The position numbers were made by a program, and so were the translations under genes. Positions 47,020 through 58,669 of a DNA stretch of 64,000 nucleotides are shown piece by piece. This stretch comes from Tetrastigma voinierianum (lineage: Eukaryota > Streptophyta > Magnoliopsida > Vitales > Vitaceae), in contig JAEQBH010000651.1 of assembly GCA_016808115.1 (NCBI GenBank), positions 2,232,001-2,296,000 on the forward strand, in the 5' to 3' direction. The notes under the pieces are model-generated. The model was given only the letters and a program-made list of their open reading frames with translations, ran no database searches and was not told the DNA's origin. Each line of letters begins with the position of its first letter. The first letter of the stretch is position 1.

Positions 47020-49080
47020 GAATGCAGCTAATAGGTTAATATAATATAACATAAATCGGTCATCATAATTATAGAACCATTTTGATAACCCTGAAAGAAA
47101 GAGAAATGGCTGTGCTTTGTGCTTTTAAAGGTGGGTGAACTCTAAGTCCTGACATGGAATAAGTATAGGATTGAAACAATGTATCTAACCAAAAACAACC
47201 AAAAAAAAAAAATGAAATTGGCCTTCAACATTGGCAAACAATGTTGCACTCCCCAATATTCTGAGGCTTCTACCGGCTCTCCTCTGTTTGATTCATTTAT
47301 TTATTTTTCTTTCTTTTCTTTTTTTTTGTTTTGACTTTTAACAGTTTGCACAGAATATTGCAATTGAGAGACTGAGGTGAAAATTTTTAATGAAATGAGA
47401 AAAGAACTTCAAAATCCATTTAAATGACTTAGAGACACAGATTTTTAGGCAGCATAATTGCCTGTAAAGTTCTGCCACAGCCTCTATAGATGCCATAATG
47501 GGCCATAAAAATCCATTACAGATGTGAAATTTTTCTGAGCTCAAATAGCAGACCATAATGGTTGATGCAAATACCATTACATAAAAGATGAGTTTTAGAA
47601 ACCTGGTGGTGGTAAAGATAAAACTATAACTTTATCAGTATGAAATGTCACCAATATGGAATGACTTGAAAAGTTGAAATATGTCAGACTATGTTTTTCT
47701 ATCATGTTAAGAAAGAAGTTTTCCTGCATTTGAAGGATGTGTATAGATTTCCTTACCAAATTATCTATATTCTTACACTGAAAATACAATAGTAATCAAG
47801 GTTCTCTGAGCCATTTTTACTGATATTGGGAAGGCCATATACTGGAAACAAAGTGGAAACATGACGAACCTTATTCCTCAATATACATCACCAACTATTA
47901 AAGGAAGCTAGATGGTGGACAAAATCCTTTAAATTGAAACAATTACATGTTTGCTTATGCAACGACACCCAGCATTGAGAAAAGAAGGTATAATGGTTGG
48001 ATAATAAAGAAAAAAAATGTGAAGTTCAACAAATCATAGCATGTTTTCTCGTAGAAACTCCTCTTACAGTTGCCACATGCCATGTGTCAATCAATTAGTT
48101 CTGATGTTGGAAACTAAAACAAGCCAGCTTAATTAAATTAGATCAAATACATGCAAACAAGTGATGATGATAGATGAAAATTTATCTACTCTTAACACCT
48201 TATAACAAGGGACAATTTATACTGAAAATGGATATGCAACACATTTCCAGAAGCAACAGATCATAGAACTCAAACCTGATTAAGAACGAACCATTGGGAT
48301 TCCAAATCGTGCTGAGAATGAGTTATATGGATGATCACAGACTTCCAGAGGAAAAGAATAATTATGGTGCACACAAAATTGTGAAAGTTGTGCTTGACTT
48401 GAGAGCCTCCTAAAAGTAATGTGAAATAGCTAGTATTAGTAATAGCAAATAATAACAAAACAGATATGGATACAAAAATCAATATCATCACAGTTTTAAG
48501 GTTAATAACTTAGAAAACTGCAGATAAACATTATTCTGTAATTGTATGTCAAATAAATGGAAGGGTGAGGAAAAAAATTAATGATGTATTGCCCAGCTAA
48601 AATCAGATTAAGATCTTTCCTACACATTAACTAAAACACCTTTTTCACTATGCAATCAATTTCTTGTTAGTTTCATTTAATAGTTAGCACTTAGCATAAC
48701 TGAGCTACTAATGATACCACCGAAAGACTGTATACAAATAACAAAGATGTGACCACCATAGATAAATTGGTCAAAAAGCCTTCTCCTGCATAACAAGCAA
48801 TTTCAATGGTAATATAAGAACATCCAACTTGATAACATATATAGTTTTTTAAACTAAAAAAGAACAAATATATTAGTGATGCCTAAGCAAAGGTGCATCA
48901 ATGTACAATGGGGGATCCATTGGACAACCCTCAAAAGCAGGAAAAAGGAGAGGAAACACGTCAAAAAGACCCCCTCTCCCTACATCAAGCTAAGCTAATC
49001 AATAAAGTCACTCATGGGCAAAAAAAATTGGTCATGTGTATACACCCTAATTCATTCCAAAAAGGTAAATATGAAATAGG
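47020..49080. other. AT-rich non-repetitive sequence, no gene seen
   Basis: No domain, convincing exon chain or repeat boundary was recognised. A minus-strand stretch near 48280-48340 ends in a donor-like 'caggtttgag' but has no recognisable protein. The last 200 bases (48880-49080) may be the untranslated 3' tail of the LINE that follows. Confidence 0.4.
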
Positions 49081-49746
49081 ACTTTTTCTTTTTTTTTAAT
49101 TCTGTTACAAATCTTCAAAGTACCCCCTTTTTTCCTTCCACAACATTGAAAACAAATACAAAGGGGCAACCACCTCTTTTCCTGTTTTTTGTCATGAACA
49201 AGCTGTGCCAGCCAAAAGATTGTCTCTTGTTAAGGAATGCATCATCCAAGCATCTGCCAAAAGAGAAAAAATCAAATGCCATAATACTAGCTTTAAGGAA
49301 TTGGAGAAGCCAATTATCAACTGATTTTTCCTCATTTTTGCACATGAAGCAACAATTAAGCATAGTCCAATCCCTCCTTTTAAGTTGATCAATGATTAAA
49401 ATCTTCCCCAAAGTTGCTTCTCATGAAAAGAAACTCACTCTCATAGGTACCCATGGATTCCAAACCTCATAGGAGATGAAAAGCCCACTTTTTTCAAGAA
49501 CTAAGTAGGAAGATTTCATCACAAAAACACCACTTTTAAGACTCCATTTGCCTAATTTGTCTTCTAGCTCATTTCTTATTGAGTTCTTCTGCAAGGTGTA
49601 TAAAATGGGTGTCATTCTTTAAATTTCCTAAGAATGGCAGTGCCTTAAGAAGTAGGGGGCTCCATCGACCCAACGGTCCCCCTTTCTCCCACAAGAGTCT
49701 TTGTCACTAGTTAAAGAGAAAGGAAAAAAAAAAGCACAAAGGAATC

Positions 49747-50265
49747 TGTTACAACCACTTGGGTAGAACTCACCCTTAAAAGCTAGTTGTCAAGGGGAGG
49801 CATAAACCCATAAGGCCAAGCCGTAACTTAGCAGTTTGGGACTCGTAATGGGTCATAACAATCCATCCCTCTTTCAGAACCGACGTCCACGGCAGTCACT
49901 ATGGGAGTTATAAACCCATAAGGCCAAGTCGTAACTTAGCAATGTGGGACTCATAATGGGTCATAACAATCCATCCCTCTTTCAGAACCAACATCCACGG
50001 CGGCTAGTGACTTTGCGGACCCCACGGGTAACAGGCCTCCCACAACCCCGTGGTGACTTCGTGAACCCCATGGGTAGCAGACCTCCCACAATTCTAAGAC
50101 AAGGGTCATCTCCAAGGAACGAACCGCTCTGATACCATTGTTACAACCACTTGGGTAGAACTCACCCTTAAAAGCTAGCTATCAAAGGGAGGGAGCCCAA
50201 GTGGCTATAAACCCACAAGGCCAAGCCATAACTTAACAATGTGAGACTCAGAATAGGTCATAACA
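49747..50265 (-). mobile_element. TRIM element in the LINE
   Basis: A 519-bp terminal-repeat retrotransposon in miniature with perfect GAATC duplications (49742-49746, 50266-50270). LTRs of 114-127 bp start TGTTATGACC and end GGTTGTAACA on the minus strand (50139-50265 and 49747-49860). Between them lie the primer site and a polypurine tract (AAAGAGGGATGGAT) next to the downstream LTR. A third partial LTR plus polypurine tract copy lies at about 49905-49985. No coding capacity, so it depends on proteins of other elements. Confidence 0.93.
50124..50137 (-). other. Primer binding site of the TRIM (initiator tRNA-Met type)
   Basis: Minus strand TGGTATCAGAGCGG, one base after the LTR end. Confidence 0.92.
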
Positions 50266-50640
50266 GAATCTTCTAAAGATGAGTTACTTCACTAACTATC
50301 TTTCAAAATTTCAAATCTTCTTATTTCTAAGAATGAAGTGCATGCTATTAACGAAAGACTCCCACCCATTTCTAATTGCTTTCCATGCACTCATCCCATT
50401 ATCGTCCCTTAATGCCTTTAAGCCCCGTTTATTTTATTCCCCAAATTTTTGTGCAATAACACTTTTCTAAAAAGGAACTCGCTTTTAAACATGAATCTCT
50501 ATATGATGTGCCCTGTTAAGAGGAGAGATTTCTAATACCAATGTCCCTATTCTTTTTATTTGAGCAAACTATGGACTAATTAGCTAGATGAGGCTTTTTT
50601 TTCACAAAGCAAGCCTCTTTTTAAAGTAAAGAATTATCCT

Positions 50641-52260
50641 CTTTATTGCTTTTGAGTCTTTGTCAAATGAAGCAACACCCATTTTTCATTAGAGACTACG
50701 AAAAACCCCTTTTCAGAATAATTCATAAACATAATGTTAATGGTATAATCTAAAGAAGGATGGTCATTTACAATCCAAATTTGCTAATTCAAGGAGTGTT
50801 AACCATTAAGGTGCATATTTAATTACTATTCCATATTTGTCGAAGAAGGCGGGCTGCCTGGGATGATGAGACACTTGCATTTGCAAGGTTTAGGTCACAA
50901 ATGGTAGATAATAGAGGGTTTTAAAGAGAAGCAAAATCCCATGTAAGAAACATACATGGTAGAAAATTTCAAATTGAGGAAAATCTTGAAACTTTAGGAG
51001 AAAGAGTTTCTATTTTATCATCTTTTATTTTTGTTAAAAAAAATTATTTGCAACACAACCCTCTTTGTAATCTCCTAAAAAGTAGCTTCCTATATAATAT
51101 CCTTGTCATGATAGGGGAGATTATAAAAGTGATAAAGATACCAATACGTAGTATATCTTCTTCACTCTCATTTTAACTACTAGAAACTTCCAATGCATCT
51201 TAATCCTGATTCTTAAGTCAATCTCATGGTAGTCAATAGTGGGAGGCAAGTTTCACTCCAATTTTTAAGTCAATTCCACGAGACGACATATATTCTTAAT
51301 GATTTAAAGGTCTTGATATTTTTTTGTGCATTAATAGGTGCCATTGTGTGGCTTTTATCAATAGAGCATGTGGTAGATGGAATGAATGGGTCACTATTTA
51401 TTAATATTTTTTACTTATCATATGAAAAATAAGAACTATGTATGCATACGCTTTAAGGAAGATCAAACCGAGTGTTCTAATCTAGAAGAATCACTTTCAA
51501 AGTTGCCTCCATCAAGATCAAAAACACAATGCACTTTGGTTGTTTGAACCATTTTTCCCCTAGGTTTTTAGTAATATTTGGAAAATGAGATTTACAACTA
51601 GGCTATTATGAGGATGCTTTATATGCTAATCTCTTTTGCGCTTGAATGAGCTAGACATGAAACATTTTTAAGCCTCAAAACTTGAGTTTTACGTTACCTA
51701 TGTTTAGAAGGCCGCCAGTACAAAATGAAAAAGTATGGTAAGCACATTCCTCATTTTCCTACCCACCCTTTTTCTTAAAAAAAAAAGAAACAGACAATGA
51801 AAATGAGAAGATAACCGGAGTGGCCACTACCACATAATGGTCAAGACAAAGCTTCCTAACTAGGCAACACGAGGCCAGTCCCTGTGTTGTCGGAGTGGCC
51901 AAATGCTATTAGCTATATTAGATATGGCCAGGTAGGCAGCACAGGGCTTCACCGAGGTTGTCGCACACAATGAATAAGAAATTGACACAAATGCTTATGA
52001 GGGACCATAAGGGAACAAGAATCTATTAAAAGTGACCTCAAATTGATTCCTAGTACAACGCGTGTCCCAACAGGCATCAAAGGCACGACACTATACCGCC
52101 CCAATACCAGACGCACTAACGACCTTTAGATGAAAGAAATGTGGGCTTCATTAGACTTTATATATCTCATCCAACATACAACAAAAAATGAGAGAAAAAA
52201 GAAAAGAAGAGAAAGGATCTAGGGTTTCGGCCGGTTCGAGATCTGAGGGGAGGGGAATTT
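50641..52260. other. No gene recognised
   Basis: AT-rich sequence, possibly including more of the LINE upstream of the recognised piece, but no RT core motif was found. Open frame 51226-51432 has no recognisable domain. A stretch near 51830-51980 repeats 'gaggccagtccctgtgttgtcggagtggcc'-like words but has no clear structure. Confidence 0.35.
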
Positions 52261-53402
52261 CCAATAACCTCTTTGCTCATGCCTTCCTCTTATCTACTAC
52301 AATGTAACCCATGATGACCTTTTTCCTTATAAGGAACATGTGTCACATATAGCTTGTGTTCCAACAAAATGAAGTTGGACATTTATGTAGAGTTCCTTGA
52401 TTGACGACAACTTCATCAGCTCTCATTAGTTCCTTAGCCCATGGGACCATCAGTCTTCTTCTGCCAATAATTGTCTTATTGTCTTGATGCGTTATTTGTC
52501 TCTATGGATGTTCATTTGATAACGAAATAATGAAAATGGGGAAATAAACCCTTTGCTCATGCCTTCCTTTTATCTACTACTATATGACCCATGATGACCT
52601 TTTCCCTTATATGAAACATGTTTCATATATAGTTTGTATTTCAACGAAAACGATGTCACACATTTATGTAGAGTTCCTTGATTGACGACAACTTCATCAC
52701 CTTCCATTAGTTCCTTGCCCCATGAAACCATCAATCTTCTCTTGCCAATAATTGTCCTATTGTCCTAATGCGTTATTCGTCTCTATGGATGTTCATTTGA
52801 TCACGGAATAATGAAAATAAGGAGATAACCTCTTTTCTCATGCCTTCCTTGTATCTACTTCTATGTGATCCATGATGACCTTTTCCTTATATGAAACATA
52901 TGTCATATATAGCTTGTATTTCAACCAAATGATGTTACACATTTATGTAGAGTTCCTTGATTGATAACAACTTCATCACCTGCCATTTAGTTCCTTGCCC
53001 AGTGTGACCATCAATCTTCTTTTGCCAATTGTTAAGAAGCATGATATTCATATTAAACCCAAATCCTACAAGCTCGAGCTTTTAAGAAAGTTGGTCGTTT
53101 AATATGGTATCAAAGTTTGGTTTGGCAAGAGGTCCTGGGTTGGAACCACCTCTCTGCATTTTGAATCCCCATTTGTTTATTTGAAAGTCCATGGAGGACT
53201 TTGTTTGGTTTGTTTAACTCTCCACATGCTTGTACGGGGCCGCACATGAGGGAGTGTGTTAAGAAGCATTGTTATTCATATTAAACTCAAATCTTACCAA
53301 CTTGAGCTTTTAGGAAAGAAAGTTGGTACTTGGTTGTTTAACACCAATAATTGTCTTAGTCTTGATGGGTGATTTGTCTCTATGGATGTTCATTTGCATT
53401 AA
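52261..53402. repeat. Three tandem copies of a ~280-bp unit, third copy interrupted
   Basis: Units start near 52261, 52543 and 52822 with '(a)taacctcttt(g/t)ctcatgcc'. They share 'cccatgatgacctttt', 'catttatgtagagttcc', 'gacaacttcatca' and end with 'ctctatggatgttcatttg'. The third copy is split at CCAAT by a second TRIM and resumes at 53344. No coding role is apparent. Confidence 0.9.
53030..53343 (+). mobile_element. Second TRIM (314 bp) inside the tandem repeat
   Basis: Perfect CCAAT duplications (53025-53029, 53344-53348). LTRs of about 75 and 87 bp start TGTTAAGAAGCAT and end at AATA/AACA (53030-53104, 53257-53343). The primer site reads TGGTATCAAAGTTTGG (53105 on), one substitution from the canonical TGGTATCAGAGT. 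The tract 'gagggagtg' precedes the second LTR. No coding capacity. Confidence 0.92.
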
Positions 53403-53983
53403 TAAGGCCTAAATCCCAAGTAAATGCATATTGTATAAGTATTGATTGGGCAAAAATCTAAAAAGGATTTCTTGGCCCTAACCAACAAAACAGATAAAGC
53501 AACAAAATGGGGAAATGGCCACCTAAGACCATTTTCTTGTTTACCTCAAAAGTTAAACCAATATGGACCAAATAAGCAAAGCCTCATTTTGTGACTTCAC
53601 ACATTGACCATGATTGGCTAAGGCAAACATTTCAGAGAAAATAATCTAAAAACTCATAGGATAATGCAAAACTTCCACAAAAAAAACCTCCAATCACAAT
53701 TAGAAATATCAAAGAACCCTAACAAATTTGTTTGAGGAAAAATTCCAATAAAGACTCCAAAAGGCGCATTATTTACTAGAAAACATCATGAGAACACCAT
53801 CACATGATAGTGATTACTTTTTGACACCTAGAAGAAATAGTCCATCTTGTAAATCACTAATGATTGAGTCCTTTTGCAATATCAAACTGTTCTGATGATC
53901 AACTAACATCCTATTAACTTGAAGCAGGATTGATTGTCCTTGGACCTTTGTTATTGGAATTATGAAGAGACAAAGGATTCAAA
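53403..53983 (-). other. Region downstream of the LUFS gene stop (3' UTR and flank)
   Basis: This follows the predicted stop codon at 53984-53986 on the minus strand. No motif other than an AATAAT-type polyadenylation-like signal (minus strand, near 53770) is visible. The true 3' end is unknown. Confidence 0.35.
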
Positions 53984-56900
53984 TCATTCACAATTTTCCC
54001 AAGAGACATGACCTGAAAGCATAGGAGAGGAATCACACGAGTCAAAACTATAAATAAGTCAAACAGACATTAGCATTGAATCAGACCATTGAAATTCTGC
54101 ATTATATGGTTATTCTTCCTATGCTATAGAAAAGAAACACTCATCTGCAAAAGGAGAAAAAAATGTAATGCATGCGGTAACTAGAAAACAGCAAAAACAC
54201 TCATTATGGTTCAAATATGAAAAATTAATGATTTAAGGCAGTATGAAAGTGCATATAGTAGGGCAAATCATTAGGACATTACTGAAAGAAAATAACATGA
54301 AACGATAAAACAGTATTTTCTTAAGAGTGTAGCATACACCATGGGGTGTATCTACATTACATTCTTATTAAAGAATATCTTATCATACCTTGATTTTGTT
54401 TTCTACCATGTTATACTAAATGTTCCAATTTTTATGAACTAAATATAAGAAACATACATCAGGTGCACTGCATAATTCATGTATACACATGAATCTCTTC
54501 ACAAACCAGTAAAAGTTCTACCTTTGGAAGCATCTGTATCAGAGGTCGCTGTTTGCATGGAAGCACCTGCCTTGTCTCCATTGCCCTTAGCATGAGTAAC
54601 AGATGTTTCAATGGTAGCATCTGAGGACTTGTTCATCAGTGTTGTTGATCCTTCTGATGAGTTTTCCCCACTCTGTCCAGGACAATGCCACAACATGATC
54701 ATCAACATATAAGCCCTTTCACCAGATGACAAAACTCTATATGCTTGATTATAAGCAGCCAGAACAAATGGCATAACTGAATCATAAGAAACAGAGAGAA
54801 AAGTACGAATAATTTTGATGAGTTACAGTATAATTCGAAGAAAATTGCATTATGATCTTATAGTGAATTGCAGTATAATTTGTTGTTCAGAAAGCCATCC
54901 ACACAATTCAAAGAAAATTTTGGTATGATCTTATAGTGAATATTCATAGTTCCTCATTCTTGTCAACTTCATTAACAAGCAATGCAATTACAGGAACAGT
55001 CTGAGGGAGCTCATTTCAACCAACTTCAATTAAATCATTGTAACTAATAAAAACGAGAACACTACTACAGCTTGTCAAATATCACGTGTTTCCATTTCTA
55101 TGAAAATCAATTCCATCATTGTCCCATTAGGAAAAGCATTAATAATCAGAAGAACAAATTTAATAAATCTGAAAACATAAGTGAACTGTTACAAAATGTT
55201 ATCAAGACATTGACAACTAGTATTCTCCTAGATGGGATGAAGGACTTATTTTTCATACTACAATAAAAACCTGTTCATACATCTATGTGATCAAAGCTAC
55301 CTCAATTAATAGTATGACATCCTTGAACTCTTCCTTATATTCTCCTGTCTCCCAAAATGAATCTGATACCTGATCACTAAATCCGTGAGGAATTGAACCA
55401 TAAAACTACTAGAAGACAATAGCACATCTTATAACAAGTTAGATGCCCACAGCAATTGCACACCTCTACGAGATACAATCAAGACATTGGCAACTAGTAA
55501 TCTCCTAGATGGGATGAAGGACTTATTTGTCTTACTACACTAAACACCTATTCATACATCTATGTGATCAAAGCTACCTCAAATAATAGTGCATCATCCT
55601 TTAACTCTTCCTTATGCATTTCTGTATCCCAAAATCAATCTGATACCTGATCATTAAATCTTGAGGGATTGAGTCAGCTCCCTATCAACACATTGAATAA
55701 ATTACTTACTATTTCAATCAGTTGACAGCTAACATAAAATTCATTGCAAACAAATGATAGAAAACAATACTATTGACATTAAGTCAACATATCAAAAATC
55801 AGAAGTAAGAAGCTTTCTCGGAAAAAGAATCAACTACTACAGTAACAAAAGGCAACAGCGTCCAACTGTTACAAGATAATGAAAATTTGTAGGAAGTTGG
55901 ACACCTGCTGTTACTGCACACCTTATCTGCATATTCAATATACTAGCAATGAATATTTTTCTTCTGATTTGAATTTTTTGCCTGACCACACATAACACAT
56001 TCTTAAATCTTTATGAAGGTTGCTACTATACCTCTCCCGATCCCTCGATCTCTTGCTGAAGTTCTGTCAACCGAAAAGGATCAGATACCTGATTGCCAAA
56101 CCCTGGAGGCATTAATCCAGCTCCCTGTCCACATATTCAAAAAAATTGTTCTTTAACTTTGTCAGTTTCTGGCTATGAACAGGATTATAGCAAATAAAAG
56201 AAAGGAAAAGAACACCATTGGCACTAGCTAATACATCAAGCATCTCTATAACTATCTTGCTTGGCAAATACTGACTCTTCTGGTCTCAAACCGCTATAAC
56301 ATCCAAACATTAGAATACCAACACAAATTATAAGAAATATGAAGGTCCCCATAATTGTACTTTCTAATAGGTGTGTTCAAGATATTGGCAACAACCAATT
56401 TCCTAACTTGGATGAAGGACATTATATGTTTGACTACATAAAACACATTCTTACTCTATTATGGATATTACCTGTTCCATCATCCAAAATGGATCCCAAA
56501 CCTGATTCCCAATTCCTGAAGGCATTAGGCTAGCTCCCTGTCAACATGTTGCATGAAACATAATTTAGTCAAGCTATGGCCACCCCAAATACATTTTCTC
56601 TGAAATGTGTATTTAAATGCATTCAGGAGCATGTGCCCCCAGAATTTTCATGCTCTATGAATTTGGGCATCATTTGCCCTCATGGGTATACACATGGACG
56701 GATGATGTGAGACTCTATGTTATGCACACACACAAACCCAAGTGTATGAATACATGGTGGAAGACCATAAATTTATGCAACTTAAATCAATCTTGTTGCC
56801 ACACCATTGGGAGCAAAAATTACCATTCTCAATGCCACCTCATTAAATTCCTGTAGCTCTTGTTGATGTAGAGATGAGAACAAATCTTGGGGTATTTGCT

Positions 56901-58400
56901 CATTTCCCTGCAAGAAGATTACATAAAGTATTAGGCTAACATTTACAGCAAGCAGAGAGGAAGTCATAAGCACTACATCTACTCATGATGCTTACCATTG
57001 TCGGCAACTTAGTGGATGGAAAGTTTGGTAGCTCAGTCTCCCCCGTTGTCAACCCTGCAGATACAAGGAGCTCCACCCCTAAAAAGAACCACACAGATAT
57101 ATGCTAGTAATCATATCAATGAGTACATTTTTGTACCAATTTAGATCGATCCATGTTGGAAGTTCACCATTTCCAGAACCATAAGAGAAGTTCAGCAAGT
57201 CTCCTTGGGGGCATCACTTTAATTTCCCTTTTTGATTCACACATGACAAAAATAATTTTGGTGATACATTTTGATGTTGTGGGTGATGTTCATGTCTTTC
57301 TGATTAATATCAAATAGATGATATGCAGAGCATTGATGGTACTGGCAATTGTGGTGGAATTCTCGAGATATAAGACCTGGACCTTTTGGGACTGCCCAAA
57401 ATCACAAAATAATTTCCTATTGTAACTCAAACTACAGTCATTAGATCACGGATGAAGAAAGTTAGAGAACTTGGTACCTGGATCAGCACTAATAGCCTGG
57501 TCCCCAGAAAGTTTCTCATTCATCTCATGCTGTCTTGCTGAGGATCCCTCACTTTGTTCATCAGCTTCCACCATTTCCGCTGTCTAATAATTAAAATAAA
57601 TGACAGATGATTGGAACAATTGTTACATTTTTAAATGACAGATCCAAACCAACATACAGACAAAATCATTACCACCACGGAGGGGCCCATGCCACGCTTT
57701 TCAATAAACCCTGTCCGTGAACGGAACATGTCATGAAATATCACCCACCACTCATGGAGAAACCCATCAGGAGTATCTACAGCTGAATAAAAAAAAATAG
57801 AAAGAAAATTAAAGAGAGCCCCTGCTATATATACACACAAACAACAAATTCCATGAAACAGAAACTAAGCTCAAATGCCAAGAAATTCTATGTCACCAAG
57901 AACACAAGAGACCAAAATGAGAAACCCTCATAAGAAAATGGAAAAAGAGAACAGAGTAATTCTTCTCTAATCATGAAAAAAACTTCTCATTCCAATAAAT
58001 TTATACATAAATAAAACATATAAAAAATAATAAAACCGGAAATCAGATGAGAATAACGACAGGTCTACATGCAATAATCCGCCGACCATTCGCCAAACGG
58101 AGTAAAGCCAAAGATTAAGAGGGAAGAAAACATTACGTGGAGGCTGGGTAGGATCAAAGTTCAGATTGGCCTCTCTCCTGAAGATTTCTGCGGTCTCCCC
58201 CATATCATTTTTTACCAAATAATCATAAAGATAATAGTCAAACCTTCACAAACAAATCAAACAACCATCAAAAATCAGTACCCACAAAAAAAACCAAAAA
58301 AAAAAAAACTCAACCACCAGATAATCAACTTAAAATCATTGAAAAAAAAAAGAAAGGAAAAAAGAAAAACTCACATTCCTTGAACATCAAAATCACCCAT
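53984..58400 (-). CDS. LisH/LUFS-domain protein, LEUNIG-like without WD40 repeats (10 predicted exons)
   Basis: Predicted exons, minus strand: 58375-58400, 58137-58243, 57673-57782, 57478-57583, 56996-57078, 56824-56907, 56472-56537, 56032-56124, 54522-54672, 53984-54012. All introns are GT-AG, reading phase is continuous and the product is about 284 residues. It starts MGDFDVQGM, then FDYYLYDYLVKNDM (LisH helix) and PVDTPDGFLHEWWVIFHDMF at about 46-65, the LUFS hallmark of plant LEUNIG, yeast Flo8 and SSDP co-regulators. LUFS mediates dimerisation and partner binding in nuclear repressor complexes. The remaining part is acidic and Ser/Thr-rich, with repeated G(A/S)xLMPxGxGNQV units from exons 7 and 8. 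WD40 repeats present in full LEUNIG are absent. The last exon is the least certain; its frame gives HVSWENCE and a stop. Function in repression or competition with LEUNIG is inference. Confidence 0.85.
55301..55399 (-). pseudogene. Pseudo-exon 1 in the intron between exons 8 and 9
   Basis: On the minus strand 33 codons stay open and read GSIPHGFSDQVSDSFWE..., clearly related to exons 7 and 8 (G-x-LMPxGxGNQV(S/W)DPFW). The donor GAG|GTAGC is intact. Where functional copies have ...AG|GGAGC the sequence reads 'ttttatggttc', so the acceptor AG is lost. It is thus probably skipped. Its phase (0-0) would permit inclusion without frameshift. Confidence 0.75.
55578..55681 (-). pseudogene. Pseudo-exon 2 in the intron between exons 8 and 9
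   Basis: This second copy keeps the acceptor (gatag|GGAGC) and donor (GAG|GTAGC), but one base is missing relative to pseudo-exon 1 ('cctcaagattta' against 'cctcacggattta'). The length is 104 instead of 105 and the frame breaks after GADSIPQ. Inclusion would truncate the protein. The flanking intron sequence is 85-90% like that of pseudo-exon 1 by eye. Confidence 0.75.
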
Positions 58401-58500
58401 GGTTGATTCTCGAGAAAGAGAAAGAGGGAGAGAAAAAGAAAAAAAAAAGAATCAGCAGAGGAAGACTGATGAAATGAAGGAGGAAGTGAGAACGCACTCA
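58401..58500 (-). promoter_or_regulatory. CT-rich 5' leader of the LUFS gene
   Basis: Minus strand sequence just before the ATG is a long pyrimidine run (ctttttctctccctctttctc), typical of plant 5' leaders. The ATG at 58400 is in the context 'aatcaaccATGGG', with G at +4. An in-frame upstream start was not seen. Confidence 0.55.
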
Positions 58501-58631
58501 CTTCTGCGACGAGTGGTTTTAGGCTTCATGCATTTCACTACCAACGCTAGTAGTTGTAAATTCAAATTGTCACCTCTGTATGAGCTCCATTCCTCTACTC
58601 CCACCGTGCCTCTCTCAGTCACTACAATCGC

Positions 58632-58637
58632 CACGTG
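58632..58637. promoter_or_regulatory. G-box (CACGTG) upstream of the LUFS gene
   Basis: 'gccacgtgcc' lies about 235 bases upstream of the start codon, in a position suitable for bZIP or bHLH factors. A second, ACACGTGTC, lies at 58921-58929. Presence of the motif does not show binding. Confidence 0.4.
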
Positions 58638-58669
58638 CCTCCAAATGAATGGTCAATCAGAATGACTCA

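Larger units (their letters stand above)
49082..50640 (-). pseudogene. 3' part of an L1-type LINE (interrupted by a TRIM)
   Basis: On the minus strand, fragments of the end of the plant LINE polyprotein appear in order. From about 50560: 'IGIRNLSS'; about 50410: SAWKAIRNGWESFVNSMHFI; about 49560: GVFVMKSSYLVLE; about 49450: VWNPWVPMRVSFF; about 49400: GKILIIDQLKRRDW, then CCFMCKNEEKSVDN, the zinc-binding zf-RVT module (C-x2-C, with the usual DHxxxHC replaced by DNWLLQF), and SFGRCLDDAFLN. A T-rich run at 49085-49099 corresponds to its poly(A) tail. The core reverse transcriptase and endonuclease are missing, as usual for a 5'-truncated copy. Stops and frameshifts are present. Confidence 0.85.
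55201..56471. repeat. Intron blocks duplicated with exons 7, 8 and the pseudo-exons
   Basis: The phrase 'atcaagacattg(g/a)caactagta(a/t)tctcctagatgggatgaaggacttattt' (split: see 55201, 55481) recurs, more diverged, at 56381 ('caagatattggcaacaacc'). 'cacataa(a)acacattctta' recurs at 55990 and 56441. Each lies just downstream of an exon-like unit, which shows that whole exon plus intron segments were duplicated in series. Confidence 0.8.

Noticed and set aside
48270..48491. Possible exon of a second gene on the minus strand
   Set aside because: Only a donor-like CAG|GTTTGAG supports it; the translated sequence has no known motif.
53940..54012. Alternative last exon frame reading MSLGKIVNDLNPLS to a TAA
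   Set aside because: It needs phase 0 at the junction, but exon 9 ends in phase 1 at its only good donor. It remains possible if another donor is used.
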